The translations under genes were made by a program, and so were the position numbers. Below are positions 51,101-58,590 of a stretch of DNA of 64,000 nucleotides, one piece after another; the first letter of the stretch is position 1; every line of letters begins with the position of its first letter. The notes under the pieces are model-generated. The model searched no databases. It had not been told where the DNA came from and was given only the letters and a program-made list of their open reading frames with translations. Location of the stretch: the NCBI GenBank assembly GCA_034509425.1, contig JAVTVJ010000794.1, forward strand, positions 186,001 through 250,000, read 5' to 3'. Origin of the DNA: Eopsaltria australis. Lineage: Eukaryota > Chordata > Aves > Passeriformes > Petroicidae.

Positions 51101-54100
51101 GCTATCAAGATGTATCACTCAGGTTGATTCTAAATATGGAAAAAAACCAGATGCTACTGCATTCCATTTGTTAGTAGAAGGGACACCGAAGTAAGCCATT
51201 GTTAATTAGAATATTGGGGTTCACTCAACAATAGCACTTGAGTCTAAACAGCTAGGGCATAAAGATGTTGCTATCTTTTGAAAAGCCATATTTTCATATA
51301 TTGCCACTGATGCTTAAGTTATTAAAAACATTTTGTGTTCTTAAAGAAAAGCTTGTAACCGTTAAAGTAGTTAATGGCAGATCATTTGTCAGTTCATAAC
51401 TATGATACAGCTAAATAGAGGGAATTCTGGAAGTATCCAGAAAACAGGTGCTGCTTTTCATAACGTTGGTATACTATACGGAAGATTTGGTTTTCTGATT
51501 TAGTTTGAGGAACAACCATTGGGGGAATTCTGTGATTTTAGTATTTGATAACAGGCTTGTGAAATCATTGGAATAATTTAGGGTGGCAGTATCATGCATT
51601 GAACTTCCGTTTTTGAATTTGATATAGAGCAAATGTATGGGAGCACGTGAGATTGTTTAATGTCTTCTTTTTCAGTCCAGTGAAATGCCAAAATTGACTG
51701 AGCAGCTGGCAGGACCACTTCGGCAAATGCAGGTAATTAGAAATCTGTCTGAGCTCAGGGTTAAGGTTAACATGAGCAAAGCTCATGAGTAATGTATAAT
51801 AAGGGCACAGTAAAGACCTAATTTTGGATCATCAGTGAATTCAGCTGGCACTGCATGTGATTTAGCAATGTGTAATAATACGTTATATGGTTTGCAAGAA
51901 ATCTTCATGCTAATTTAGGACATGCCTCTAAAAGTTTTATAAGCTTGCTTACTAAACTGTAGATTGTTAGTGCGGGCAGACTTCATGTTAACTGTGGTTT
52001 ACTTTCTGATTCTGAATAATTTCACACTAAAAAGGAAACCTCATCCGGTAATGCAGTACTTAATAATGTGCATATCTTTCTGTCAGTTAAATACTTACTC
52101 TGGTTAAGTACATTATAAACATAAAATATTTTGTTTTAAAGGAGTGTGCGAAAAGAATCGCCAAGGTGTCAGCAGAAGCAAAACTGGAAACTGATGAAGA
52201 AAATTACTTGAATTCTTTCAGACCCAACCTAATGGATGTTGTGTATACATGGGCAAATGGAGCTAACTTTGCTCACATCTGCAAAATGACTGATGTCTTT
52301 GAAGGTAGGCTAATCAGTTGTTCTTCAGAAGGAATGAGTTGGCAATTCTGCAACAGGGAATGGTAATACTGAATAACCTTATAGTAAAGTCAGATGTATT
52401 CAAGCATCTGTATGAATAAAATCAAGTGAGGGGAAAAGTTGTTTACTATATATGTCGAGAATTCATAATCTAAGATTTTTAAAGGGATATCTCTGTATTC
52501 CAAAAACTTTCTATAAAACTCAGAAATTCTAAGCATTACAACAAAAGGTAATGCTTACTTTTTCTACTTAAAGGGAAAAAACCATGTTCCAAATGCTTGT
52601 CATCAGGAAGTACAGCTCTTGCACTTGTCCTCATTATAGTTAAGTTTTTTATTTATTTGGTATAACCAATTCCTACTGCTGACTTAATGATGACAAAAGT
52701 GAGAAGTGGTAAGCAAGTCTCTCTTTTGAATAGTTTTTCACAGCAGTGCAAGGGAGATAGTTGCAAAGCCTAGATATAACCTGTCAGGTGGATTAATTTG
52801 GTTCCTAAAATTGGAGTACTAGAAACTGCCCCTTCAGGAAGAATACTTTATTTTCACTATTTAAAAGTATTATGACTTACAGCCCTGATACTTTGTAAGA
52901 ACAAGCCATCCAAAGGGTTATCAAACCAGAATTGAAAGGTCAAACCAGAATGAAAAACCAGCCTGTTGGAAGTTGTGAAGAACAGTAGGATGGATGCACC
53001 AGTCTTAGAAGTTCTTTGTGAAGTTGTTACTGTCATCGCTTCCTCTCTCAAATGCTGTTTTCTTGTTTGCAAATGTTTGCAAATTCCCTTGTAACAAGGG
53101 AATTCATGCACAGGATTAGTGCATGTAATCCAATGCACAGACCCAGGAACTTTCTAAAGAAAGTTGCTTTTGAGCAACACAAATCTTGGCAGTCTTTGCT
53201 TCTGCAGTCAGCAGATTCCTCCTATTGCAATGAGTATCTGAGCCTTCCATTTGCTATGGAGGCACCCTGAGTATGTGGAACACCAAAGTAGCAGTAGTTA
53301 GCTTATGTTTTACATTGACACTTGAATGTTCAGAATACACTGGGCAGTAACATTTTCCATTTACCATATTTGTACTAAGACAGTCAGCTTTGTTCTACAC
53401 AATAGTGCCAGCTCCCTCAAAATTAACTCTTAGTGGCCTGTTTTGAGAAGGTTAGCTCTTGTAACAGGGGGTCAGTGCAAGATTCTTCTCTTAACTTTCA
53501 GTAGGCTGGTTTTCTGTGCCTTATCCAAAAGGAAAGGAAGCACTTCAGGCATCCATTGTTGGTTATGTGTACCTCAAATGGATTGTTGTATTCCTGAATC
53601 CCAGAGTAGTTTACCTTGGTTATCCAACTAACTGTAGTAATTTCAAAGAAAATCAGAATACAAAATAAGCCTGAGTCTTCCAAGAACAAGTGTGTTTGCC
53701 ACAAAGTGGAGTAGTGTTGATTTACTTATGAAAATACCTTGTCTTTAAGCTGAAATGTGTCTGTTGGGAAGAAATAAAAATAAGAGCAGCTTTTTAAAGC
53801 CATTAGGGAAGAACGCCGAACTGAGTTAAGTATCCTGTCTGTTCACTGCAGACCAATTCCTGCTTCAGGGAAGTATAAACAACAGTGATTTATTTAAAAC
53901 CTGCAGTTTTCTTTTTCTTGCACAAAAAACTACGTCTGCAACAAGCCCAGCTACGCCACTTATAAACAAGTACTCCTGGAATGGCTGTCGGGGTCAGCCT
54001 TGTAAATGGAGACGAGTAGGATCTTTTACAGCTGAGCCAGGGCCTGCCACAGTGCAGCACAGCCGTGCTCGGGGCAGCTCCCCACAGGTCACTTGTGCTC

Positions 54101-56018
54101 AATAGCCTCTGTGTGGGGTTTTCCATCTCATGTCATTGCTACAGGTTTTACAGACTGCTGCTCTGACACACACTGTTGTCACTGTAGAAACTGACATGGC
54201 CTAGTGAAGCCCTATTAATGCTTCTTAGAAGAGCTCACTTTCCCAGGAGCTTTGAATGATGTTCTTTTCATATTGATTTTTTTTTACCCAGATATTACAC
54301 CTCAAGTGGTAATAGAAAGGTTGTGTAGACCAAACCCCTTTCGGTGAGCAGGGATATCTTCCCCCAAATTTGGTTGCTCAGAGCCCCATCCAACCTGACC
54401 TTGAATGTTTCCATGTATTGAAAGGTCACAATAAGGTCTCCCTGGAGCCTTCTCTTCTCTAGGCTGAACAACCCCAACTCTCTCAGCCTGTCCTCAAAGG
54501 AGACCTGTTCCATCTCTGATCATCTTGATGGCCCTCCTCTGGACTCGCTCCAACAGGTTGATGTCCTTCCTGTGCTGGGGACCCCAGAGCTGGATGCAGC
54601 ACTGCAGGTGGGGGTCTCATGAGAGCAGAGTGGCAGAATCACCTCTCTTGCCCTGCTGGCCACGCTGCTCTGGATGCAGCCCAGCACATAACTGGCTTTT
54701 TGGGCTGCAGGTGCACACTGATGGGTTATAGACAGCCTGTCATCCAGCAGCACCCCCACGTCCCTCTCAGCAGGGCTGCTCTCAAGCCCTTCATCCCATG
54801 CTTACCCAGTAGCAGTTATTTTGCCTGCAGTAACTTTGACTGTCAGAGATGCTGCTGGAGGAGATGACCAAACAGGATACTGTGTGTTTGTGGCTAGAAG
54901 AGCAGAAGCATTTAGGGTTGTTTTGTGAAATTTGTAGCAGTGACTTGGGCTGAGCTGTGAGGAAAGTCCAAAAAGGAGATAAATACATAATAAATTGCAA
55001 GTGGGTGTTGGGTTGCAGTGTAGGAGCTGTGGCAAGATGCTTGTGTGCATTATTGTAACCATGCTAAGGAGTGGTAGAGTGGTCCATGGACTCTTGAGTA
55101 GCACAGCAGCAGTAAGATAGATCACTTACTGTTTTACTGCCTTTGCCAACTAAAGAACTAAGGCTTATTAAAAAGAAATCCCAAAATAAACCTGCAGTAG
55201 TTTCTGAAGCAGCAAACCTGTGAATCTCCTAATGCTCTATGGTTTTTGAGTAAGTCTTAACAAGTACTTGAAAGAAAAAATCAGCTAGGAATTACTCAAC
55301 AGCCCAGAAAGTACTATGCTTAGATATTAGTTAGAGACTGTAAAGACAGTAGAAAGGACAAGCATTTGGAAACAGCTTCAAGGAAATGCCTCACAGAGAA
55401 ATTTACTGTGCAAACAGAAACTAGGTTTAAGACATTTGGCTTCTAGATAAATTGAACAGGGTTGTAGAAGAACTATTACTTTGAATCATTCAGGACCAGT
55501 TACATGATGTGGCACAAAGTTTTGCCTTGCTCTTTCATACAGGTAGCATAATTCGTTGCATGAGGCGTCTGGAAGAACTGCTTCGGCAGATGTGCCAGGC
55601 TGCAAAAGCCATTGGGAACACAGAACTGGAAAACAAGTTTGCAGAGGGTATGTGTTTCACTTTCACAGTACATGAAGCAATTTTAGAAGAAAACGTAATG
55701 GGGGGAAGGGGCTGCACAGGTAGTGAGGGCTGGAGATGAATAATATTGTAATATGAACGTCTGGTGTTGACTTTGTGGTAAACAGCACCATTGCTGTTAT
55801 CTTTCCAGATAACAGTTCTATTACAAAGTTTGACATAAAGGGTGGCTAAAAATGGATGTACAGTGACTTCCATTTAATGGTTGTAACATGCTTATAACTG
55901 TACTTTAAATAGTGGTTGTGTCAATTAAGCCTCTTATATATTAATTTTTTTTTTCTTCCTCATAGGGATCACAAAAATCAAGAGAGATATTGTGTTTGCT
56001 GCAAGCCTTTACCTGTAA
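15020..56018 (+). CDS. MTREX: MTREX (SKIV2L2/MTR4), nuclear exosome RNA helicase, complete
   Basis: MTREX is the 3'-5' DExH helicase that unwinds RNA for the nuclear exosome in the TRAMP, NEXT and PAXT complexes. All 27 exons join in frame: 15020-15135, 15846-15977, 17073-17139, 18861-18923, 19440-19552, 20329-20503, 21448-21538, 21883-22007, 23176-23274, 24058-24160, 24299-24430, 25618-25697, 26339-26449, 27110-27211, 28558-28683, 40359-40509, 42281-42453, 42737-42805, 46039-46167, 47152-47262, 47580-47768, 48857-49020, 50368-50473, 51676-51732, 52142-52304, 55543-55647, 55966-56018. Total 3105 nt, 1034 residues (human 1042). Motif I AHTSAGKT is at 153-160, DEIH at 244-247, SAT at 275-277 and motif [12 protein letters not shown] at 511-520. 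The arch with its KOW fold spans about 580-840, and the C-terminal DSHCT helical domain follows. The protein ends AASLYL, like human. The N-terminal tail is shorter and more diverged than in mammals. Confidence 0.98.
15136..15845 (+). other. MTREX: MTREX intron 1
   Basis: A 710-bp intron starting in the CpG island. Nearly half of it is a CR1 copy (15283-15593). The ORF covering 15664-15981 is exon 2 extended into the intron. Confidence 0.85.
15283..15593 (+). mobile_element. CR1 LINE 3'-end fragment in MTREX intron 1
   Basis: Plus-strand CR1: GAGGATGCAGCCAGGCTCTT, GGACAAGAGGCAACAGGCAG, the GTTGGACCAGATGATTCACT segment, and the terminal GGGATTCTGTGAC. It lies 147 bp beyond the exon 1 donor, in the sense orientation. 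Confidence 0.93.
15846..15977 (+). CDS. MTREX: MTREX coding exon 2 (residues 39-82)
   Basis: Encodes [20 protein letters not shown], then [19 protein letters not shown], part of the disordered N-terminal tail. The IxGKxPxxE core matches mammals. Acceptor TTGCAG, donor GTAAGT, phase 2. Confidence 0.93.
17073..17139 (+). CDS. MTREX: MTREX coding exon 3 (residues 83-105)
   Basis: Encodes [20 protein letters not shown] followed by HE, nearly identical to mammals. A 67-nt exon with acceptor TTTTTAG and donor GTGAGT. Confidence 0.95.
17245..17660 (-). mobile_element. CR1 LINE fragment in MTREX intron 3
   Basis: Begins TCATAGAATTACAGAATTTC (inverted CR1 tail) and ends with AAGGGCAGGACCTGGTACTT and GATCTGTCCTGTTCCCTCTG, typical of the CR1 3' region. 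Minus strand, about 415 bp. Confidence 0.92.
18861..18923 (+). CDS. MTREX: MTREX coding exon 4 (residues 106-126)
   Basis: Encodes [20 protein letters not shown] plus K, the beta-hairpin approach to RecA1. It is 63 nt, phase 0 at both ends. Confidence 0.94.
19440..19552 (+). CDS. MTREX: MTREX coding exon 5 (residues 127-163)
   Basis: Encodes [14 protein letters not shown] (Q motif region), then [16 protein letters not shown], which holds motif I. Lys-159 is the predicted ATP-binding lysine. Confidence 0.97.
20329..20503 (+). CDS. MTREX: MTREX coding exon 6 (residues 164-222)
   Basis: Encodes [20 protein letters not shown], then [14 protein letters not shown], then [10 protein letters not shown] and LVMTTE. 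These are motifs Ia, Ib and Ic of RecA1, essentially invariant. Confidence 0.98.
21448..21538 (+). CDS. MTREX: MTREX coding exon 7 (residues 223-252)
   Basis: Encodes [20 protein letters not shown], then [10 protein letters not shown] with the DEIH box (motif II). Human has Ser in place of the last Thr. Ends in phase 1. Confidence 0.97.
21883..22007 (+). CDS. MTREX: MTREX coding exon 8 (residues 253-294)
   Basis: Encodes [20 protein letters not shown], then [15 protein letters not shown] (motif III) and ICHLHKQ. Phase 0 at the donor. Confidence 0.98.
23176..23274 (+). CDS. MTREX: MTREX coding exon 9 (residues 295-327)
   Basis: Encodes [20 protein letters not shown], then [13 protein letters not shown], which links RecA1 to RecA2. 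Phase 0 at both ends. Confidence 0.97.
24058..24160 (+). CDS. MTREX: MTREX coding exon 10 (residues 328-361)
   Basis: Encodes [20 protein letters not shown], then a lysine- and glycine-rich loop ([12 protein letters not shown]). Ends in phase 1. The following intron is only 138 nt. Confidence 0.97.
24299..24430 (+). CDS. MTREX: MTREX coding exon 11 (residues 362-405)
   Basis: Encodes [20 protein letters not shown], then [16 protein letters not shown] (motif IV) and TKLDFNT. Phase 1 at the donor. Confidence 0.97.
25618..25697 (+). CDS. MTREX: MTREX coding exon 12 (residues 406-432)
   Basis: Encodes [20 protein letters not shown], then EDKKLPQ. An 80-nt exon with acceptor TTCTTAG and donor GTAAGT. 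Confidence 0.96.
26339..26449 (+). CDS. MTREX: MTREX coding exon 13 (residues 433-469)
   Basis: Encodes [20 protein letters not shown], then [17 protein letters not shown], the motif IVa/V approach in RecA2. Phase 0 at both ends. Confidence 0.98.
27110..27211 (+). CDS. MTREX: MTREX coding exon 14 (residues 470-503)
   Basis: Encodes [20 protein letters not shown] (motif V), then [14 protein letters not shown]. The SASK stretch replaces mammalian NARK. Confidence 0.98.
28558..28683 (+). CDS. MTREX: MTREX coding exon 15 (residues 504-545)
   Basis: Encodes [20 protein letters not shown], then [19 protein letters not shown] and LLK. Motif VI with both arginine fingers is intact. The next exon is 11.7 kb away. 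Confidence 0.98.
31942..32530 (-). mobile_element. CR1 LINE fragment in MTREX intron 15
   Basis: Minus-strand CR1 of about 590 bp. It starts CATAGAATCAAGGTTAGAAG, passes CCTCCAGGGATGATGATTCT and GGCCATTTCCTTGGGTCTTC, and ends with CTGGCTACACTGTTCCTGAT. Antisense to MTREX. Confidence 0.92.
37356..37380. repeat. Perfect 10-bp inverted repeat
   Basis: AAATGCCATT and its exact reverse complement AATGGCATTT are separated by five bases. The left arm overlaps a direct repeat of GCCATTCTTTA. Intronic, no known role. Confidence 0.7.
39735..39860 (-). mobile_element. Old CR1 LINE fragment in MTREX intron 15
   Basis: About 125 bp resembling the CR1 3' end on the minus strand: GTAAGGAACCTGTGGAGGTC, TCATCTACAGCAGGGTGCCC, then CATCCAGGGGAGAG. 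Diverged and without a clear tail. Confidence 0.7.
40359..40509 (+). CDS. MTREX: MTREX coding exon 16 (residues 546-595)
   Basis: Encodes [20 protein letters not shown], then [20 protein letters not shown] and [10 protein letters not shown]. This is the winged-helix part leading to the arch. Ends in phase 1. Confidence 0.97.
42281..42453 (+). CDS. MTREX: MTREX coding exon 17 (residues 596-653)
   Basis: Encodes [20 protein letters not shown], then [20 protein letters not shown] and [16 protein letters not shown], the ascending arm of the arch and the start of the KOW fold. Confidence 0.97.
42737..42805 (+). CDS. MTREX: MTREX coding exon 18 (residues 654-676)
   Basis: Encodes [20 protein letters not shown] followed by NVK, the KOW core that contacts RNA and AIM-containing adaptors. 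It is 69 nt, phase 0 at both ends. Confidence 0.97.
42806..46038 (+). other. MTREX: MTREX intron 18
   Basis: 3.2 kb of AT-rich sequence. I recognise no repeat, exon or RNA gene. Short ORFs (43834-44061, 44232-44465, 45464-45742) lack any family resemblance and are read as chance. Confidence 0.7.
46039..46167 (+). CDS. MTREX: MTREX coding exon 19 (residues 677-719)
   Basis: Encodes [20 protein letters not shown], then [20 protein letters not shown] and EMQ, the variable loop of the KOW fold. Phase 0 at both ends. Confidence 0.97.
46425..46580 (-). mobile_element. CR1 LINE fragment in MTREX intron 19
   Basis: Minus-strand CR1 3' region: GGCTGGAAAAGACTTGCAAG, TGAGTCCAACTTTTGAACAC, CCTTCCAGGGATGATAACTC. 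About 155 bp. Confidence 0.85.
47152..47262 (+). CDS. MTREX: MTREX coding exon 20 (residues 720-756)
   Basis: Encodes [20 protein letters not shown], then [17 protein letters not shown]. Phase 0, donor GTAAGT. Confidence 0.97.
47580..47768 (+). CDS. MTREX: MTREX coding exon 21 (residues 757-819)
   Basis: Encodes [20 protein letters not shown], then [20 protein letters not shown] and [17 protein letters not shown], the descending arm of the arch. Confidence 0.97.
48857..49020 (+). CDS. MTREX: MTREX coding exon 22 (residues 820-873)
   Basis: Encodes [20 protein letters not shown], then [20 protein letters not shown] and [14 protein letters not shown], the entry to the DSHCT domain. Ends in phase 2 at GTAACT. 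Confidence 0.97.
50368..50473 (+). CDS. MTREX: MTREX coding exon 23 (residues 874-909)
   Basis: Encodes [20 protein letters not shown], then [15 protein letters not shown] of the DSHCT helical bundle. Donor GTGAGT. Confidence 0.97.
51676..51732 (+). CDS. MTREX: MTREX coding exon 24 (residues 910-928)
   Basis: A 57-nt exon encoding [19 protein letters not shown], identical to the human segment. Phase 0 at both ends. Confidence 0.96.
52142..52304 (+). CDS. MTREX: MTREX coding exon 25 (residues 929-982)
   Basis: Encodes [20 protein letters not shown], then [20 protein letters not shown] and CKMTDVFE of the DSHCT domain. Phase 1 at GTAGGC. Confidence 0.97.
53082..53104. repeat. Perfect 10-bp palindrome with 3-nt loop
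   Basis: AATTCCCTTG, loop TAA, then CAAGGGAATT. Two TTTGCAAAT-like copies precede it, and inverted GTGCAT/ATGCAC words follow within 40 bp. Confidence 0.75.
54300..54795 (-). mobile_element. CR1 LINE fragment in MTREX intron 25
   Basis: Well-preserved minus-strand CR1: CTCAGAGCCCCATCCAACCT, GGAGCCTTCTCTTCTCTAGG, TGGACTCGCTCCAACAGGTT, GGCCACGCTGCTCTGGATGC, and CATCCAGCAGCACCCCCACG. The 3' tail is eroded. A 79-residue minus-strand ORF inside it is a CR1 relic. Confidence 0.93.
55543..55647 (+). CDS. MTREX: MTREX coding exon 26 (residues 983-1017)
   Basis: Encodes [20 protein letters not shown], then [14 protein letters not shown]. Acceptor TCATACAG, donor GTATGT, phase 1. Confidence 0.97.
55966..56018 (+). 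CDS. MTREX: MTREX coding exon 27 (residues 1018-1034 and stop)
   Basis: Encodes [17 protein letters not shown] and a TAA stop at 56016-56018. The C-terminus is identical to mammals. Too short to be called on its own. Confidence 0.97.
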
Positions 56019-56187
56019 CAGCGGATGTCTTCCAGAAACTATGCTGACATGATGGAACAAATTCATCAGTGTCACAAGTGGCTTCCATATCAAGTAATTC
56101 CTTTTAATGGTGTTTACTTAAACCACAGTTGATTCAACAAGGCATGTACAAACAGCAGTGTATGTAATATAACTTGTTACTGTTTTC

Positions 56188-56193
56188 AATAAA
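56188..56193 (+). terminator. MTREX: MTREX poly(A) signal
   Basis: Canonical AATAAA 170 bp after the MTREX stop, followed by a T-rich stretch (GCTTTCTTTT at 56211). Cleavage is expected 10-30 bp downstream. Confidence 0.85.
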
Positions 56194-56203
56194 AATTTAC
56201 AAT

Positions 56204-56209
56204 TTTAAT
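56204..56209 (-). terminator. PLPP1: Candidate PLPP1 poly(A) signal
   Basis: ATTAAA on the minus strand, 200 bp after the PLPP1 stop. The T-rich run AATTTTTATTG, which is the complement of the MTREX signal region, follows it. A second ATTAAA lies further on at 56103-56108. Either could be used. Confidence 0.5.
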
Positions 56210-56408
56210 AGCTTTCTTTTAAGCAAGAGCTTGAACCAACAGAAATTTAAAGTTTAGATGTACAATAACTGTGGTAGATGTTACTATATACAGGTAAAGT
56301 GAGCTTCCAAGAGCAGCAGCAGTCCCTTAAAGGCATTTTCTTATATTACATAGTTAGACTTGTGAAATTGTTTTCTTTCAGAGCAACATAGGTGATGTGT
56401 GTCATTCT

Positions 56409-56534
56409 TCATGGTTGATGATTGCTGCCAAAGTGATTTCCATTTGTTGGAGTCTCATGTAGGGTTGTATGGGAATCTTCTTTTGGTTGAAATGTACATC
56501 CTCTCACTTTGAAGAAGTCTGACACATACACGAC
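56409..56534 (-). CDS. PLPP1: PLPP1 last coding exon
   Basis: 42 codons with stop: VVYVSDFFK completes the last membrane helix, then a diverged stretch ([10 protein letters not shown]), then [20 protein letters not shown] and QP, the conserved cytosolic tail. The acceptor is TTCACATAG. The sequence is too short and spliced to show up as an ORF. Confidence 0.93.
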   Translation of the reverse strand, partial: VVYVSDFFKVRGCTFQPKEDSHTTLHETPTNGNHFGSNHQP

Positions 56535-58590
56535 CTATGTGAACAAATTTAGTGTTAAATTCCTGCACTCATAAGTCTTTGAAACAAGGGCTCTGCAGCA
56601 GGCAAATGCTATGATCAAAACTAATTAAAAGCTTAATCAGTTTAAAACATTAGAAAATGGCAGGGAAGTCTTGTACAAAATTCTGACATCTGTTCTTTGA
56701 GTAGCTTTTTCACCTTGCCATTGACCATTTAGCCACTGATGGTTTAAACCAAATTCAAGGCTTGTGCTAACTAACTGCTGACTGCCTTACCAGGCACTGC
56801 TTCATTACAACAGCCACAGTTTGAAGGAAAATGTGCTTTCTGAGGGCCCACAATGCAAATCCAGGCAATTTTTTTCCTGTAATTTAGGTAGAACAGAGAA
56901 CAGGAGAGGTGGTGCTTTAGCTGGACCCAGCAGCTGTAAGGCCAGCTCTGCCTACATAGTCCTTTCCTGCAGTCCTTTAATCACACCACCTCGTTCTTCA
57001 CAGCTAGGAGACATCTCCCTCACTACAAGAGGTGGTTGATCCAATTCTGCAGCTTGCTGTCTTCCACTGCTCATTTCACCAAGTCCCATAGCAGATGTGC
57101 TGGGCACAGTGCTGCATGAAGTGCAATAAATGAGAAGCCTCACATGATCCCTTCCCTTCCCGCTGCAGAACACTGTCCATGGCAGAAGAAACAATCTCCC
57201 ACCACACTGGCAGCTGGCTGATGCCCCAGCACACTGCTTTAGCCACAGACCAGGGGAGTTTCAGCTTCCACTTAATGCCAGATTCCCTCAGTTCCATTTA
57301 GTGACCCGTTTGCACTTGCTGCACCACCATGCTCTAACAGCAGCTTGCTGTTTCTGGAGAGGAACTCACCAGTTCTTTCAGATTAGAGTCTGAGGGTGGT
57401 GGTTGGTGCTAGTGTATATTTTTAAAAATAATTTCCTGACCTTTCAACTCTACTCACTGTAATTCTACTTTCTACTTTTTCTTGTATTGTATTACCAAGC
57501 ACCTTCTGACTCATCCAACATCCTTGACTAAACTTGTTTTCCTAATAAAAATATCCTCGCCTCTTCAATCTCTGCTGATTCTTACTCTCTGAACTCCTTT
57601 CCTCAGAAAAAGAGATCGGACAAAAATGAGGGGTAGGACTATGTCAAAATGTAGCCATTTAGTAACAGCTAATGCAGCCTGTACAATTTTCCAGAGCTGC
57701 TCCAAGATTTGTTTTGATTATTGACTGCAACTAGTAGACAGCTTTGTCTTGAACCATACCCTTCTGGCCTGAGAAAGCTGAGGTGGTTCTTCCCAGCTAC
57801 ACCTCAGTTTTGGTAACTGAATCATTCAGTATGACTTCAGTTCACTCCCATTGATCCAGAAGTCCTGATCTATCCCTTCCAATGGATGAATGAGCCATGG
57901 CACTCTGGTGGCAGCCAATACAACTGTTGCCACTAAGTCAACTGGGCCATAGTTTCTCATCAGACTGAAAAAACATACTGTGTAAGGTGGCAAAGGCAGA
58001 CACTTTGGTGCTCTCATTCTTCAAGGCCTTTTTCCTCTGTTAACTTTGTACAGAGTTCTCTGCTGTTGTACTTGAGATTTCTGTTTTGGCTAGAAGCAAA
58101 AAGCATGATTTATATGGAAAGGCCTTCATGGTTTGCAGTTATCGTTTCCATCTTAGTTATTTGAAAAGCTCTTGAGCAGAGACAGTTTCATGTTGTCCAA
58201 CAGCTAAAACTGCATTTATCTCTCTGGGCCAGAGCCTGCCTCACTCCCCAAAGTACTATTGCTGCACCCAGTTCAAGGAGTTGTTTCCCCGCTTCAGCAA
58301 TTTTTGAAGCATCAGAAATACAGGTTTGCTTTCCTGTGAACAGACACTGCAATTCTGAGGTGCTGTTCATAAAAGTAGCATTCACACACACCCACCCCTC
58401 CAGAACTACTTACAATGAGCACAGCTACCACTGCACCCTGGATAAGTCCTGTTAAAACATCACTCCAGTGATGCTTGTAGTCAGAAACGCGTGAGAGACC
58501 CACGTAGATAGATGCAGCAATGAGACCAAATTGTATAGTAGGGCGTACAAGTCTTGCCCAGTCTCCCTTCATTCTTGCCTGAAGATAAAG
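56409..58590 (-). CDS. PLPP1: PLPP1 (PPAP2A/LPP1), lipid phosphate phosphatase 1, last two coding exons
   Basis: PLPP1 is a six-pass membrane ectoenzyme that removes phosphate from lysophosphatidate, phosphatidate, sphingosine-1-phosphate and similar lipids. Exons seen: 58590-58414 (177 nt) and 56534-56409 (126 nt with stop), both in phase 0, giving 100 residues of the C-terminus. The first holds catalytic motif C3, [12 protein letters not shown] (pattern SRxxxxxHxxxD), between two hydrophobic helices. The 177-nt size fits the LPP family exon. PLPP1 rather than PLPP2 or PLPP3 is supported by [14 protein letters not shown] and by the [11 protein letters not shown] tail. Motifs C1 and C2 and the rest of the protein are on exons beyond position 64000. 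It converges on MTREX with 390 bp between the stop codons. Confidence 0.94.
56535..58413 (-). other. PLPP1: PLPP1 last intron
   Basis: A 1.9-kb intron without a repeat I can name. The part at about 57660-58020 carries a 63-codon minus-strand ORF (58017-57826) of unknown nature. A GC-richer stretch at 56870-57360 shows no recognisable product. Confidence 0.75.
58414..58590 (-). CDS. PLPP1: PLPP1 penultimate coding exon
   Basis: 59 codons: [40 protein letters not shown], then [19 protein letters not shown]. It carries motif C3, with the nucleophile-relay His and Asp, plus most of the last two membrane helices. Acceptor TTTCAG, donor GTAAGT. Confidence 0.96.

Larger units (their letters stand above)
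52305..55542 (+). other. MTREX: MTREX intron 25
   Basis: 3.2 kb. Contains a perfect short palindrome (53082-53104) and a CR1 copy (54300-54795). No exon or RNA gene is seen in the rest. Confidence 0.75.
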
